Source: Neoarius graeffei (lineage: Eukaryota; Chordata; Actinopteri; Siluriformes; Ariidae). From it: 64,000 nt of DNA. Positions 53,985 to 63,160 of this stretch are shown one piece after another; within the stretch, counting starts at the first letter, position 1; the number at the start of each line of letters is the position of its first letter. The notes beneath the pieces are model-generated. The model searched no databases. It saw nothing but the letters and a program-made list of their open reading frames with translations, and was not told the origin of the DNA. A program made the position numbers and the translations under genes. The stretch covers positions 33,956,443 to 34,020,442 of the forward strand of contig NC_083571.1 of assembly GCF_027579695.1 (NCBI RefSeq), given 5' to 3'.

Positions 53985-54920
53985 TTGATGCCAACGGCAT
54001 CGATGGGGATGCCTCTGCCCGGTAGACTACATGCCTTATTAAGTTGTGATTTGGGGATGGACATTTGACCTCACAGTAATCTTGACCTGGTGAAATAACT
54101 TGTATTAGCCTTGGAGATACTGTGTTCACAAGATTTTCGGACAGACATTTGACCTCACAGTGACCTTGACCTTAGACCTTTTGACCTCAAAATCTAATCA
54201 GTTTATCTTTGTCCTCAAATGTACTAATGGTGAAAGTTTGGTGAAATTCCTTTGATTTGCCTTGGAGATATTGTGTTCACAAGGTTCTCGGACAGACATT
54301 TGACCTCACAGTAACCTTGACCTTAGACCTTTTGACCTCAAAATCTAATCAGTTCATGTTTGTCTCAAAGCGCACAAATGGTGAAAGTTTGGTGAAATTC
54401 CTTTCATTAGCCTTTGAGATATCGTGTTCACAAGGTTTCGGGACGGAGGGACGGACGGACGCACAGACAGACGGACAACCCAAAAACATAATGCCTCCTG
54501 CATCTTACGGTGGCGGCATGGTGGTGTAGTGGTTAGCGCTGTCGCCTCACAGTCAGCAAGAAGGTCCGGGTTCGAGCCCCATGGCTGGCGAGGGCCTTTC
54601 TGTGTGGAGTTTGCATGTTCTCCCCATGTCCCCGTGGGTTTCCTCCGGGTGCTCCGGTTTCCCCCACAGTCCAAAGACATGCAGGTTAGGTTAACTGGTG
54701 ACTCTAAATTGACCGTAGGTGTGAATGTGAGTGTGAATGGTTGTGTGTGTCTATGTGTCAGCCCTGTGACGACCTGGCGACTTGTCCAGGGTGTACCCCG
54801 CCTTTCGCCCGTAGTCAGCTGGGATAGGCTCCAGCTTGCCTGCGACCCTGTAGAACAGGATAAAGCAGCTAGAGATAATGAGAGGAGACCTTATGGTGGC
54901 GGAGGCATAAAAATAGGTGA
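53985..54920. repeat. Element with about 157-bp tandem units
   Basis: Two to three diverged units of roughly 157 bp, each containing GACAGACATTTGACCTCACA and GACCTTTTGACCTCAAAATC (at about 54140, 54294 and partly 54063). The block is bounded by ATGCCTCTGCC (54009) and, inverted, GGCGGAGGCAT (54898). A SINE is inserted near its right end. Superfamily unknown. Confidence 0.6.
54513..54888 (+). mobile_element. tRNA-derived SINE, copy 6
   Basis: Plus-strand copy. Flanks CTTACGGTGGCGG and CTTATGGTGGCGG (one mismatch) overlap the GGCGG start of the SINE. Its B-box region carries an extra CAGT (TCACAGTCAGCAAG). Confidence 0.88.
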
Positions 54921-55087
54921 AGCCGAATAATGGGCAACCAACAGAATCAACAGTCATGACATGCACTCTGCTAATTGGGTGTAATTGACTCATTTAATGA
55001 AAGGGGCGTGCTCAAATTAATAGCAGTGTGGAGTTCAATTAGTGAGGTCATTCATTCTGTGAAGAAACAGGTATCAATTATGGCCCT

Positions 55088-55463
55088 GGGCGGCATGGTG
55101 GTGTAGTGGTTAGCACTGTCGCCTCACAGCAAGAAGGTCCTGGGTTCGAGCCCCGGGGCCGGCGAGGGCCTTTCTGTGTGGAGTTTGCATGTTCTCCCCG
55201 TGTCCGCGTGGGTTTCCTCCGGGTGCTCCGGTTTCCCCCACAGTCCAAAGACATGCAGGTTAGGTTAACTGGTGACTCTAAATTGACCGTAGGTGTGAAT
55301 GTGAGTGTGAATGGTTGTCTGTGTCTATGTGTCAGCCCCTGTGATGACCTGGCGACTTGTCCGGGGTGTACCCCGCCTTTCGCCCGTAGTCAGCTGGGAT
55401 AGGCTCCAGCTTGCCTGCGACCCTGTAGAAGGATAAAGCGGCTAGAGATAATGAGATGAGATG
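55088..55463 (+). mobile_element. tRNA-derived SINE, copy 7
   Basis: Plus-strand, near-consensus copy with exact 12-bp repeat AATTATGGCCCT (55076-55087 and 55464-55475), inserted 67 bp upstream of the Tc1 transposase ATG. Confidence 0.93.
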
Positions 55464-55530
55464 AATTATGGCCCTTATTTAAAGAAGGAGGGCAACAAAT
55501 GTTGTACCTGCTGGTTTTAGTCCTTGCTCA

Positions 55531-55887
55531 GTGAGTAAAATGGGTCGTTCCAGACATTGTACTGAAGGAGAAAGAACTTTGATCAAGAAGTTGATTGGAG
55601 AGGGGAAAACATATAAAGAAGTGCAGAAAATAATTGGCTGCTCAGCTAAAATGATCTCAAATGGTTTAAAATGGCAAACAAAACCCGAAACACATGGTAG
55701 GAAAAGAAATACTACCATCCGCGTAGATCATAGAATAACAAGAATGGCAAAGAAGCATCCAATGATCAGCTCCAGGGAAATCAAAGAAGATCTTCAGTTA
55801 CCTGTGAGCAGTGCAACAATCAGAAGACGCCTGTTTCTATTTGCAAGGAACACTCGTAAAGTACCATTGCTGAAAAAAATGTGTTGA
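55531..55887 (+). CDS. Tc1-like transposase, DNA-binding half
   Basis: Starts [20 protein letters not shown] and continues [20 protein letters not shown] (first helix-turn-helix), then [20 protein letters not shown] and [12 protein letters not shown] (second helix-turn-helix). These bind the element's ends. The frame breaks after 5'...VPLLKKMC; the catalytic part is at 56126. Dead copy. Confidence 0.88.
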   Translation: MSKMGRSRHCTEGERTLIKKLIGEGKTYKEVQKIIGCSAKMISNGLKWQTKPETHGRKRNTTIRVDHRITRMAKKHPMISSREIKEDLQLPVSSATIRRRLFLFARNTRKVPLLKKMC

Positions 55888-56125
55888 AAAGGTTACAGTT
55901 TGCCAAAGAACACACTGACTGGCCTAATGAGAAGTGGCGCAACATTCTATGGACAGATGAGAGCAAGATTGTTCTTATTGGGTCTAAAGGCCATAGACAG
56001 TTTGTGAGATGACCCATAAACACTGAATTCAAGCCACAGTACACTGTGAAGACTGTAAAACATGCAAGCATAATGGTTTGGGGATGTTTCTCATACTTTG
56101 AAGCCGGGCCCATTTATCGCACACC

Positions 56126-56518
56126 ATGGACCAGTTTGAATATATCAAAATACTGGAAGAGGTCATGTTGCCTTATGCTGAAGAAGAAATGCCCTTGAAA
56201 TGGGTGTTTCAGCAGGACAATGACCCCAAACACACCAGCAAGCGGGCAACATCCTGGTTCCAGACCAACAAGATTGATGTTATGAAGTGGCCAGCCCAAT
56301 CTCTGGACCTTAATCCGATTGAGAATTTGTGGAGTGACATCATAAATGCTATTTTTGATGCAAAACCCAAGAATGCAGAAGACCTGTGGAATGTAGTCCA
56401 GTCAGCTTGGGCTGGAATATCTCTTCGCAGGTGTCAGATGTTAGTTGACTCCATGCCACACAGATGTAAAGCAGTTATCAGAAATAAAGGTTATACAACT
56501 AAAATATTAGTTCAGTGA
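56126..56518 (+). CDS. Tc1-like transposase, catalytic C-terminal half
   Basis: Contains KWVFQQDNDPKHTSKRATSW and WPAQSLDLNPIENLWSDI, the regions of the second Asp and third catalytic residue of the DDE/DD34E enzyme, followed by LVDSMPHRCKAVI and the natural stop. The segment between this and 55887, with WTDESKI-like text near 55950, is in other frames. Confidence 0.88.
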   Translation: MDQFEYIKILEEVMLPYAEEEMPLKWVFQQDNDPKHTSKRATSWFQTNKIDVMKWPAQSLDLNPIENLWSDIINAIFDAKPKNAEDLWNVVQSAWAGISLRRCQMLVDSMPHRCKAVIRNKGYTTKILVQ

Positions 56519-56769
56519 TTAACAGAAAAGCTAAATCTGTAAACAAATTTCAGTTTATACTGTAAATATTCGAGTTTGTAAATGAAAATGCAGACACTGC
56601 TTTTTTTTTGAACAGCCTATTCTTTTTTTTCATTTTCAGTTTAAAATTGATATTTTGTTTATGTTTTCATTTGGAATTGAATGTGCAGTGCTCCCAGTGC
56701 CTTTGTGTATATGGAAATAAATGCTATTATGAGGATTGAGGTTTTTCTCAGTTGTTTTAAACAGTGTTC

Positions 56770-57659
56770 TAGCCTGGCAAGCCAGACTAAATGTGAATAT
56801 TTAGTCTGGCCTCGACCTGTAGACATTTCCAACGGGTGTGGGAGGAACAAACCGCTGTCTTTCAAACTGTCTCTGTGCGTATAGGTCAACGCTCTGACCA
56901 ATCAGCGCAACAGTGACTGTGACGTAGTCAGAGCGACAGAAAGCAATGGGGGAGACCTTGAAATAAATAATTTTTCAAAATGCGTATTAATTAATAAACA
57001 GGTTCTAGATATTAAGAAGTTTGGAGATAATGACCACAAGTTTGGAGTCTGTACCACATAACTTATTTTTTTTCAAGTGTTTTTCAAGGGTTTGCTTAAA
57101 CTGTTTTTGAGAGTTTTTATTTTTATTTAGTGGTGTTTGGTGAAATAATTTCCCTTAAATTTAAAATAACAGGAAAATAAGAAACAATCAAAAAGTAATG
57201 CTTCAAAGCTGTTTATTAATTCTTCGTACTGCACAAACTAGCCCCATCCTTTTGGCTACGAGCGGAGCTAGCTGGTAGATCAGACTTTTGCCATAGACGG
57301 TCGGCAAAACAGCGAAAACGTCCTTCTTGAAAAGGAATGAGCGGAGAGCCTCTTCCTGCTCATGTTTCAACGAAAACTCCAAGTCTAATTCTTCTAAAAC
57401 TGATTCCAAAGCGGAGTCAAACGCGCGCTGTTCACTAGCGGTAGCCATCTTTCCTGTTGTGCTTTCTCCAGCGTCGCGCAGCTTTGTCGTCACTCCTGCA
57501 AAAGCCCGCCCAAAGAATCCAAACAAAAACCTTGCGTTGTGATTGGCGGGCACGATTTGATGCCCAGGGTGTTTTTGTTTATATGGTGCGAGGCTAGACC
57601 CACTCGCTAGGCAAAAATATTTTTGCCCGCTAGGCGGGTGGGTCTAGTTTACTAGGCTA
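56770..57659 (-). mobile_element. Mutator-like element carrying the start of a RecQ-like gene
   Basis: Begins TAGCCTGGCAAGCCAGACTA and ends TCTAGTTTACTAGGCTA (inverted match), flanked by an exact 9-bp repeat ACAGTGTTC (56761-56769 and 57660-57668). A subterminal palindrome GGCAAAAATATTTTTGCC lies at 57611-57628. A minus-strand ORF (57203-57448) starts near the right end. Nine-base duplications suggest a Mutator-like mobiliser; no transposase is present. Confidence 0.8.
57203..57448 (-). CDS. RecQ-like helicase N-terminus carried by a transposon
   Basis: From the ATG at 57448 (a longer in-frame start exists at 57553) the frame reads MATASEQRAFDSALESVLEE, then FSLKHEQEEALRSFLFKKDV, then LPTVYGKSLIYQLAPLVAKR. 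LKHEQEEALRSFL is the RecQ motif 0 and PTVYGKS is the Walker A (motif I). The usual motif is PTG(F/Y)GKS; here the Gly is Val, which should impair ATP binding. After AKRMGL the frame leaves the helicase family, so the gene was cut at that point. It is a fragment, not an active helicase. Confidence 0.75.
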   Translation of the reverse strand: MATASEQRAFDSALESVLEELDLEFSLKHEQEEALRSFLFKKDVFAVLPTVYGKSLIYQLAPLVAKRMGLVCAVRRINKQL

Positions 57660-57668
57660 ACAGTGTTC

Positions 57669-58511
57669 CTCATGATGATCCTCCATATCTGAAGTTTTCC
57701 ACCGTTCATGACTCAAGTAGCGCTCAGAATCTCATTTGGTTGCCATCATTATGTTCATAAGGTGCAATGAAGACGCTATCACTTCACCTGAGCTCTGTCT
57801 ACATTTTGGACATTTTCCAAATTCAGGGTCTCTGTCGTCCAAGTTTGAAACATTTTTTTCATGGTTTTTTGTTTACTACAAATGAGAAAGATTTACAAAA
57901 ATGTACACTTTTAAATTAAAAGTCTATTTGAGTGCTGAATATCAAATACTTCATTGTCCAATTTGCTTTCTTTCTTGAACAAAAGAAAACTACACATTTC
58001 GGTCGGTGATATTTTTCTCCAAGTGTTAAACACTCCTCACCCTCACACCGACACACCTGTATATTTTTACCGCTGCACATTGAAGGTACTCAAGGAACCA
58101 GCCAACTCCATTGACCTCAGTGACAAAAAACAGTCACATTTCAGTTCCTTTTTAATTTCATATTTCAAAATGCGCTTGTTTGATTATTAGCTCCAGATTA
58201 TAGAGATCGCATACCATATAAGACCCTGTGTAAACTATTCCTATAGTAACTACCAAATTAGACACACACAGTATTGTATCATTTGAATGATCTTTATCTT
58301 TGTAGCCAATAAAATGAACCGTTTCTGCACATTGTTGTTTGTGTAGCCTTCTCCTGTAAGCCAGCTCCTGTATCGCTCTTGCATCCATCGTGTAGCACTT
58401 CACCTCCTGCTCTATAATCTAATGTACCAGCCCGATGTCGTACAATAGTAAGCTGTATGTTTTGAAGCTCTTTGTAACCAGTCCTTGTGGTCCAGGTATT
58501 TGTAATGATGT
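57669..58511. other. NME5 3' flank, no other gene
   Basis: No protein or repeat recognised. It presumably contains the NME5 3' UTR; a possible ATTAAA signal on the minus strand lies at 58151-58156, 360 bp after the stop. No genomic poly-A tract marks the end. Confidence 0.4.
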
Positions 58512-59165
58512 TCAAGCTGCATCTTCAGGTCCAATCCCTTCACTGATTCTGGGTTGGTTTGGGTTGTTTTGAATCAGCCAGTCAGCCAGCCATGTCAATG
58601 GATCGGCTGGTTTGGTCTTGCACAGCTCAGTCAGCCCGGTGTGAAGTGTTGGATTTACATACCTGCGCAGGTAATCTGTGGCAGCTTCGCCTTGAAGAAT
58701 GGGTTCAATGATGGAGTTGGGGAACATGAATTTGAGCTCCCTTTCAGCTGCTGAAAACGTTTCGCTGCCATGCACAGCATTCTTCAAGTCAGACGTCCCA
58801 AATCTAGCCCTCAGGCAGTCAGGGTGTGTCTCTCTAGCCTTGGAGCTGTCACTTGGTCCCATCAGACCTTTCCAGGTAGCGATGGCCCGATGCCTCGCCA
58901 GCGAAAGAGCCATGACCAGGCCAGAGCTCATGAACTCTATCAAACTCATGAAAAACGGCTGTCCATAATGATCTGCGTAGAAATCGCTACACTGCTCAGG
59001 GCTCAGCTGAAGCCTACGCTTCTGCAAAATGGTGAATCCTGACCTCAGGATTATATCCTCGATTTCATCTGCGTCGTCTATAGCGTCGGGTTTGATCAAA
59101 GCCAAAGTCCTCTCCACAAAAATGCAGGGTGGGGGTATGTTCTGATGCTGGAGTGTCTCTTCCAT
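58512..59165 (-). CDS. nme5: Nucleoside diphosphate kinase homolog 5, intronless
   Basis: A single 217-codon frame that matches vertebrate NME5 from end to end. The NDK-like domain begins CIFVERTLALIKPDAI (residues 14-29) and includes ILRSGFTILQKRRLQLSPEQ and NAVHGSETFSAAERELKFMF, with the active-site His132. The C-terminal Dpy-30-type motif follows (PTLHTGLTELCKTKPADPLT, then WLADWLIQNNP). NME5 is a radial-spoke/axoneme-associated protein of motile cilia and sperm; group II NME proteins have weak or no kinase activity. There is no intron in the coding region, although as I recall the mammalian gene has several. Start: ATG at 59165, as in orthologues (short N-terminal leader rich in Pro). Catalytic residues look normal. 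Confidence 0.95.
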   Translation of the reverse strand: MEETLQHQNIPPPCIFVERTLALIKPDAIDDADEIEDIILRSGFTILQKRRLQLSPEQCSDFYADHYGQPFFMSLIEFMSSGLVMALSLARHRAIATWKGLMGPSDSSKARETHPDCLRARFGTSDLKNAVHGSETFSAAERELKFMFPNSIIEPILQGEAATDYLRRYVNPTLHTGLTELCKTKPADPLTWLADWLIQNNPNQPRISEGIGPEDAA

Positions 59166-59465
59166 ATTTCTTACACGCAGGAATCACTACAATGTCAAGA
59201 AGTTCGACGCGACTAAATACAATTCCTGCAGCTTCGTAAGAACGTGTGTGGAGCCGCATTTAAATAAATTCTGTGTTATGACATCACCACTACGTCACAA
59301 GCCCATTGGCGTCGTCCCAAATCGAAACGTTCAGTGACGTCATAGAGACGGCTCCCTGGTGCTCGAGCGAGCATTTGGGACGGTCCCCGAAACGCCCACA
59401 GTGTTCTCGCGATACAAAGAGTCACGTGGTCACGGTGTCATGACTCTCAGTCGATTTCGGTTTCA
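59166..59465 (-). promoter_or_regulatory. nme5: NME5 promoter region
   Basis: CpG-containing upstream DNA with a full CRE, TGACGTCA (59335-59342), a CCAAT box on the gene strand (59305-59309), a second CGTCA (59293-59297), an E-box CACGTG (59423-59428) and a TCTCGCGATA site (59405-59414) like the TCTCGCGAGA promoter motif. No perfect X-box was found. A real promoter argues for an expressed gene; the transcription start is unknown. Confidence 0.5.
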
Positions 59466-59813
59466 GTGCGATGAGCAGTGAGAACTTCACCTTCATTTCT
59501 CTGCTTTCAGAGACGGATAAAGTTTATTATCAGTTCGTCAGTGCCTTCAGAAAAAAAAAAATCAGTTCAGATGATGTCCAGTGGTGAAACCAGCTGTGTG
59601 CCTGCAGCAGCTCCGCATCACTGATCAGATAAATTAGACATTAATGAGATAAATTAGATAATTGATCCGACTCGGTTTAATCTCTTATTTCGACACTGTG
59701 ACTCTACACTCTCAGAAATAAAGGCAACAAACTGGAATTTTTCTTGTTGCTGGTGTAAACAGCATTAATTAATCTTAACCCAGAAAGAAACCTAAAATGT
59801 GTAATTTAATGCT
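59466..59813. other. Upstream of NME5, nothing seen
   Basis: About 350 bp without a recognisable exon or repeat. Confidence 0.4.
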
Positions 59814-59824
59814 ATAATGTCATC

Positions 59825-60195
59825 CATCCGTTATCTCTAGCCGTTTTATCCTGTTCTACAGGGTTGCAGGTGAGCTGGAGCCTATCCCAGCTGACTACGG
59901 GCGAAAGGCGGGGTACACCCTGGACAAGTCGCCAGGTCATCACAGGGCTGACACATAGACACAGACAACCATTCACACTCACATTCACACCTACGGTCAA
60001 TTTAGAGTCACCAGTTAACCTAACCTGCATGTCTTTGGACTGTGGGGGAAACCGAAGCACCGGGAGGAAACCCACGCGGACACGGGGAGAACATGCAAAC
60101 TCCGCACAGAAAGGCCCTTGTTGGCCGCTGGGCTCAAACCCAGAACCTTCTTACTGTGAGGCGACAGTGCTAACCACTACACTACCGTGCCGCCC
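59825..60195 (-). mobile_element. tRNA-derived SINE, copy 8 (tandem partner)
   Basis: Minus-strand copy between target-repeat copies ATAATGTCATC at 59814-59824 and 60196-60206. Directly followed by a second SINE that uses the same repeat. Confidence 0.9.
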
Positions 60196-60799
60196 ATAAT
60201 GTCATCTCATCTCATCTCATTATCTGTAGCCGCTTTATCCTGTTCTACAGGGTCGCAGGCAAGCTGGAGCCTATCCCAGCTGACTACGGGCGAAAGGCGG
60301 GGTACACCCTGGACAAGTCGCCAGGTCATCACAGGGCTGACACATAGACACAGACAACCATTCACACTCACATTCACACCTACGGTCAATTTAGAGTCAC
60401 CAGCACTGGCGGCTCGTTAATAGGGGCGATTTGGGCGACGCACTCCCAAACAGGGAGGGAGATTTTTTTTTATCTACTCCTACTACCACGGCAACAGTAA
60501 TGTCATTGTCCAATCAGGCTAAGGTCGTGCCTGGTGTAGCCACGCCCTTTTGGGGCGATTTCTGTCAGGTTCAGATTTGCCCCAAAATCTCCCATTGACA
60601 CTAATGGTACGTACGTTTTTTTCGAAAATCATGCTCCCAATGCATTTTCTATTAGGTTTTATGTGCTCGCACAAGCAGCGTGCTTACGTCATACGCCTGT
60701 TGCACCGTGCAAGTGTTGCCAGATTGGGGGGTTTTAAGTGCAATGTGTGAACATTCTATTCTATTTCTAAGGGAAATGTGTGAACATTCTATGAAGAAG

Positions 60800-61099
60800 A
60801 TGGCGAGTGTTGAGTGCAACAATACGATAGCGTCTCTGAAAGAAGTTCCCTTTAGTCGTCGTACCAATGAGGAGAAAACAGCAGTCAAACAGCTAGGACC
60901 TCCTAGACCGAATTTAAACATCAAGCAAGTGTCTACGAAGGGGGAGAAGACCTACTCAAGAGGTTTTAACAAGAACTGGTACCACCGGAAAACTTGGCTA
61001 GCTGGCTGTGATGTAGTCTATGCTCTTTTTTGCTACCCTTGCATTCTCTTCCACTCTGGAAGTAGCACAGCAGACGGTACAGTGATATCTGATATTTGA
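60800..61099 (+). CDS. TTF/ZMYM-type hAT transposase exon
   Basis: From the ATG at 60800 it reads MASVECNNTIASLKEVPFSR, then LGPPRPNLNIKQVSTKGEKT, SRGFNKNWYHRKTWLAGCDV and YALFCYPCILF. The W...W..GC.....FC.PC pattern is the TTF-type zinc finger of ZMYM-like hAT transposases. Homology fades after HSGSS, where a donor-like GGTACA follows; the last codons are probably intron. The rest of the enzyme is missing. Confidence 0.7.
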   Translation: MASVECNNTIASLKEVPFSRRTNEEKTAVKQLGPPRPNLNIKQVSTKGEKTYSRGFNKNWYHRKTWLAGCDVVYALFCYPCILFHSGSSTADGTVISDI

Positions 61100-61780
61100 A
61101 TTTACTAGGCAAAAGTTGTTTTTGTGTGTGTGTGTTACCAATAGCAGTTTAACATTGCCATGCTTGGAATATTTCAGTAGCCTCAAGTTCTCTCTGACTT
61201 GGTGTAAATTAAGCATATTTTCAGTTTTTATATATTGTACAGTATATGTGTTCATTGGAGCCAGCAGCACCTTACCTTTTTTGCAACTTGTTAAGCCAAG
61301 TTGCACTGACTACAAAACCTTGTGTAACCTTGTGTGTATATAGCTAAATAACTAAAGCCTTTTGTGTTCATTGACATGCTTGTAATACTTTAAATTTCCT
61401 TTTAAGGCATGGCTTTCTGGAGGAATTCTTGGGGAAAAAAACTGCAGAATTTATTTAGAATTATTATTTGTTGTTAAAATGGTGCAATTCCATATTAAAA
61501 AAACCCCCCACATAATTAAGCTGCACATGTTTGTTTGATGGTTATGCTTTTCTTCATCTTTTTCAAAACTTAAATAAACACTTGTTTTGGATTTATATCC
61601 TGCCACTTTAATTGCATTCTTTAGAATGAAGAAATTAGAATATGTTTATAATTAAGAATTTGTGTCTACTTATTATAGAATACTGGAAAATATGAGAAAA
61701 TAAATGAGTAATGTAATATTAATTGATTGTGATGCCAAATGTTTTGCTTTGAAGGCTTCACAATGAATCTTCCTTAGTTT

Positions 61781-61873
61781 TAGCCTGGCAAGCCAGACTA
61801 AATGTGAATATTTGCCACTCGTAGGCAAAAATATTTTTGGCCGCTAGGCGGGTGGGTCTAGTTTACTAGGCTA
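61781..61873. mobile_element. 93-bp mini-element, Mutator-like family
   Basis: Only the two ends of the 56770-57659 element remain: TAGCCTGGCAAGCCAGACTA at the left and TCTAGTTTACTAGGCTA at the right, with the subterminal AGGCAAAAATATTTTTGG between. Flanked by an exact 9-bp repeat CCTTAGTTT (61772-61780 and 61874-61882), so it moved as a 93-bp unit. Confidence 0.85.
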
Positions 61874-62333
61874 CCTTAGTTTGCCACCTTTAACTTGTTT
61901 AGTGTTGCCACCTAGTGGAGAGAAGAGATTGTCTATATTGATATCTGAATTTACCAGGCAAAAACAAGTTCGGCCAATTGATTTGCTACCTAGGTCAATT
62001 TACTTCAGTCCTGTGGACATTTACGGTCCGTGTAGACATAATGGGGGAAAATTGCCCCCCCTGAAAAAAAATTCAGGAGCCACCACTGGTCACCAGTTAA
62101 CCTAAACTGCATGTCTTTGGATTGTGGGGGGAAACCGGAGCACCCGAAGGAAACCCACGCAGACACGGGGACAACATGCAAACTCCGCACAGAAAGGCCC
62201 TTGTCGGCCGCTGGGCTCGAACCCAGAACCTTCTTACTGTGAGGTGACAGTGCTAACCACTACACTACCGTGCCGCCCATAATGTCATCATAACATTAAA
62301 TTATACATTTTAGGTTTCTTTTTTCTCATTTTC

Positions 62334-62705
62334 ATGAAAATATATCACTTACGGATTGGAGACCATACCCTTAACGAAGAGACAGGAGGCAAAGTTGGAG
62401 GTGGCGGAGTTGAGGATGTTAAGGTTTGCGATGGGAGGTTGGACAGGATAAGGGACAAGCATATCAGAGGGACAGCACATGTGGAGAGCTTGGGAATTAA
62501 GCTAAGAGAGATGAGACTGAGATGGTATGGACACATCCTGAGAAGAGATGCAGAGCATGCGGGAAGGAGAATGTTGAGGATGGAGCTGCTAGGCAAACGA
62601 AAACGAGGAAGGCCAAAGAGGAGATACATGGATGTGGTGAGAGAGGACATGAAAGTGGCAGGTGTGGTAGAGAAGGATGCGGAAGACAGGGAGCAATGGA
62701 GATGA
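62334..62705 (+). CDS. LINE ORF2 C-terminus
   Basis: In-frame text includes DRIRDKHIRGTAHVESLG, LREMRLRWYGHILRRDAEHA, GRRMLRMELLGKRKRGRPKR and RYMDVVREDMKVAG. RWYGH...R and KRGRPK..W are the standard C-terminal signature of RTE/R1-like and related fish LINE polyproteins. The apparent start codon belongs to the target repeat, so the real start is truncated. Confidence 0.8.
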   Translation: MKIYHLRIGDHTLNEETGGKVGGGGVEDVKVCDGRLDRIRDKHIRGTAHVESLGIKLREMRLRWYGHILRRDAEHAGRRMLRMELLGKRKRGRPKRRYMDVVREDMKVAGVVEKDAEDREQWR

Positions 62706-62753
62706 AAGATCCGCTGTGGTGACCCCTAATCAGGAGCAGCCAAAAGAAGAAGA
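62352..62753 (+). mobile_element. 5'-truncated LINE (RTE/R1-like) insertion
   Basis: Contains the C-terminus of a LINE ORF2 and a short 3' UTR ending in (AAG)n. It is flanked by an 18-bp target repeat, ATGAAAATATATCACTTA (62334-62351) and ATGAAAATCTATCGCTTA (62754-62771), with two mismatches, so both limits are secure. Confidence 0.8.
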
Positions 62754-62822
62754 ATGAAAATCTATCGCTTAGACAAAAGTGCTTGTATAATTACCAGTTG
62801 CTGAACAATCGATGTACAAATC

Positions 62823-63160
62823 AGAGCGGTGTAGTGGTTAGCGCTGTCGCCACACAGCAAGAAGGTTCTGGGTTTGAGCCCAGCGGCTAGTGAGGGGCCT
62901 TCTGTGTGGAGTTTGCATGTTCTCCCCATGTCTGTGTGGGTTTCCTCCTACAGTCCAAAGACATGTGGTTAGGTTAATACGAGGCAGCCTTAAGCAAGGC
63001 ACCTAACCCCACAACTGCTCCCTGGGTGCTGTAGCATGGCTGCTCATTGCTCACTTGTGCGTGCGCATGCGTGTGTTCACTGCTTCAGATGGGTTAAATG
63101 CAGAGGATGAATTTCACTGTGCTTGAGTGTGCATGTGTCAAATAAAGACTTCTTTCGAGT
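62823..63160 (+). mobile_element. tRNA-headed SINE, different 3' body
   Basis: Shares the head (GTGTAGTGGTTAGCGCTGTC, GGGTTTGAGCCC B box) and TGGAGTTTGCATGTTCTCCC segment with the other SINEs but continues CTGCTCCCTGGGTGCTGTAG and ends CAAATAAAGACTTCTTTCG. It is a second subfamily; no clear target repeat. Confidence 0.8.

Larger units (their letters stand above)
53887..56627 (+). mobile_element. Tc1-like transposon with two internal insertions
   Basis: Left end CAGTTATGTGCAAAATAATA. Between the left end and the gene lie a tandem-repeat-bearing element (about 53985-54920) and a SINE (55088-55463). The transposase follows in two long frames (55531-55887 and 56126-56518). The right end near 56600-56627 is decayed. 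Confidence 0.85.
60404..62088 (+). mobile_element. hAT element with TTF-type exon
   Basis: Ends CACTGGCGGCTCGTTAAT and, inverted, CAGTGGTGGCTCCTGAAT, with an exact 8-bp repeat GTCACCAG (60396-60403 and 62089-62096) that also restores the SINE sequence. A first transposase exon lies at 60800-61075. A 93-bp Mutator-like mini-element (61781-61873) is inserted near its right end. Confidence 0.88.
60207..62278 (-). mobile_element. tRNA-derived SINE, copy 9, split by a hAT
   Basis: The left part (60207-60403) and right part (62089-62278) belong to one minus-strand SINE. It is bounded by ATAATGTCATC at 60196-60206 and again at 62279-62289. The hAT at 60404-62088 split it. Confidence 0.88.

Noticed and set aside
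57449-57553. Upstream in-frame start of the RecQ-like ORF
   Set aside because: Family similarity begins at the ATG at 57448; the extra 35 codons overlap terminal transposon sequence.
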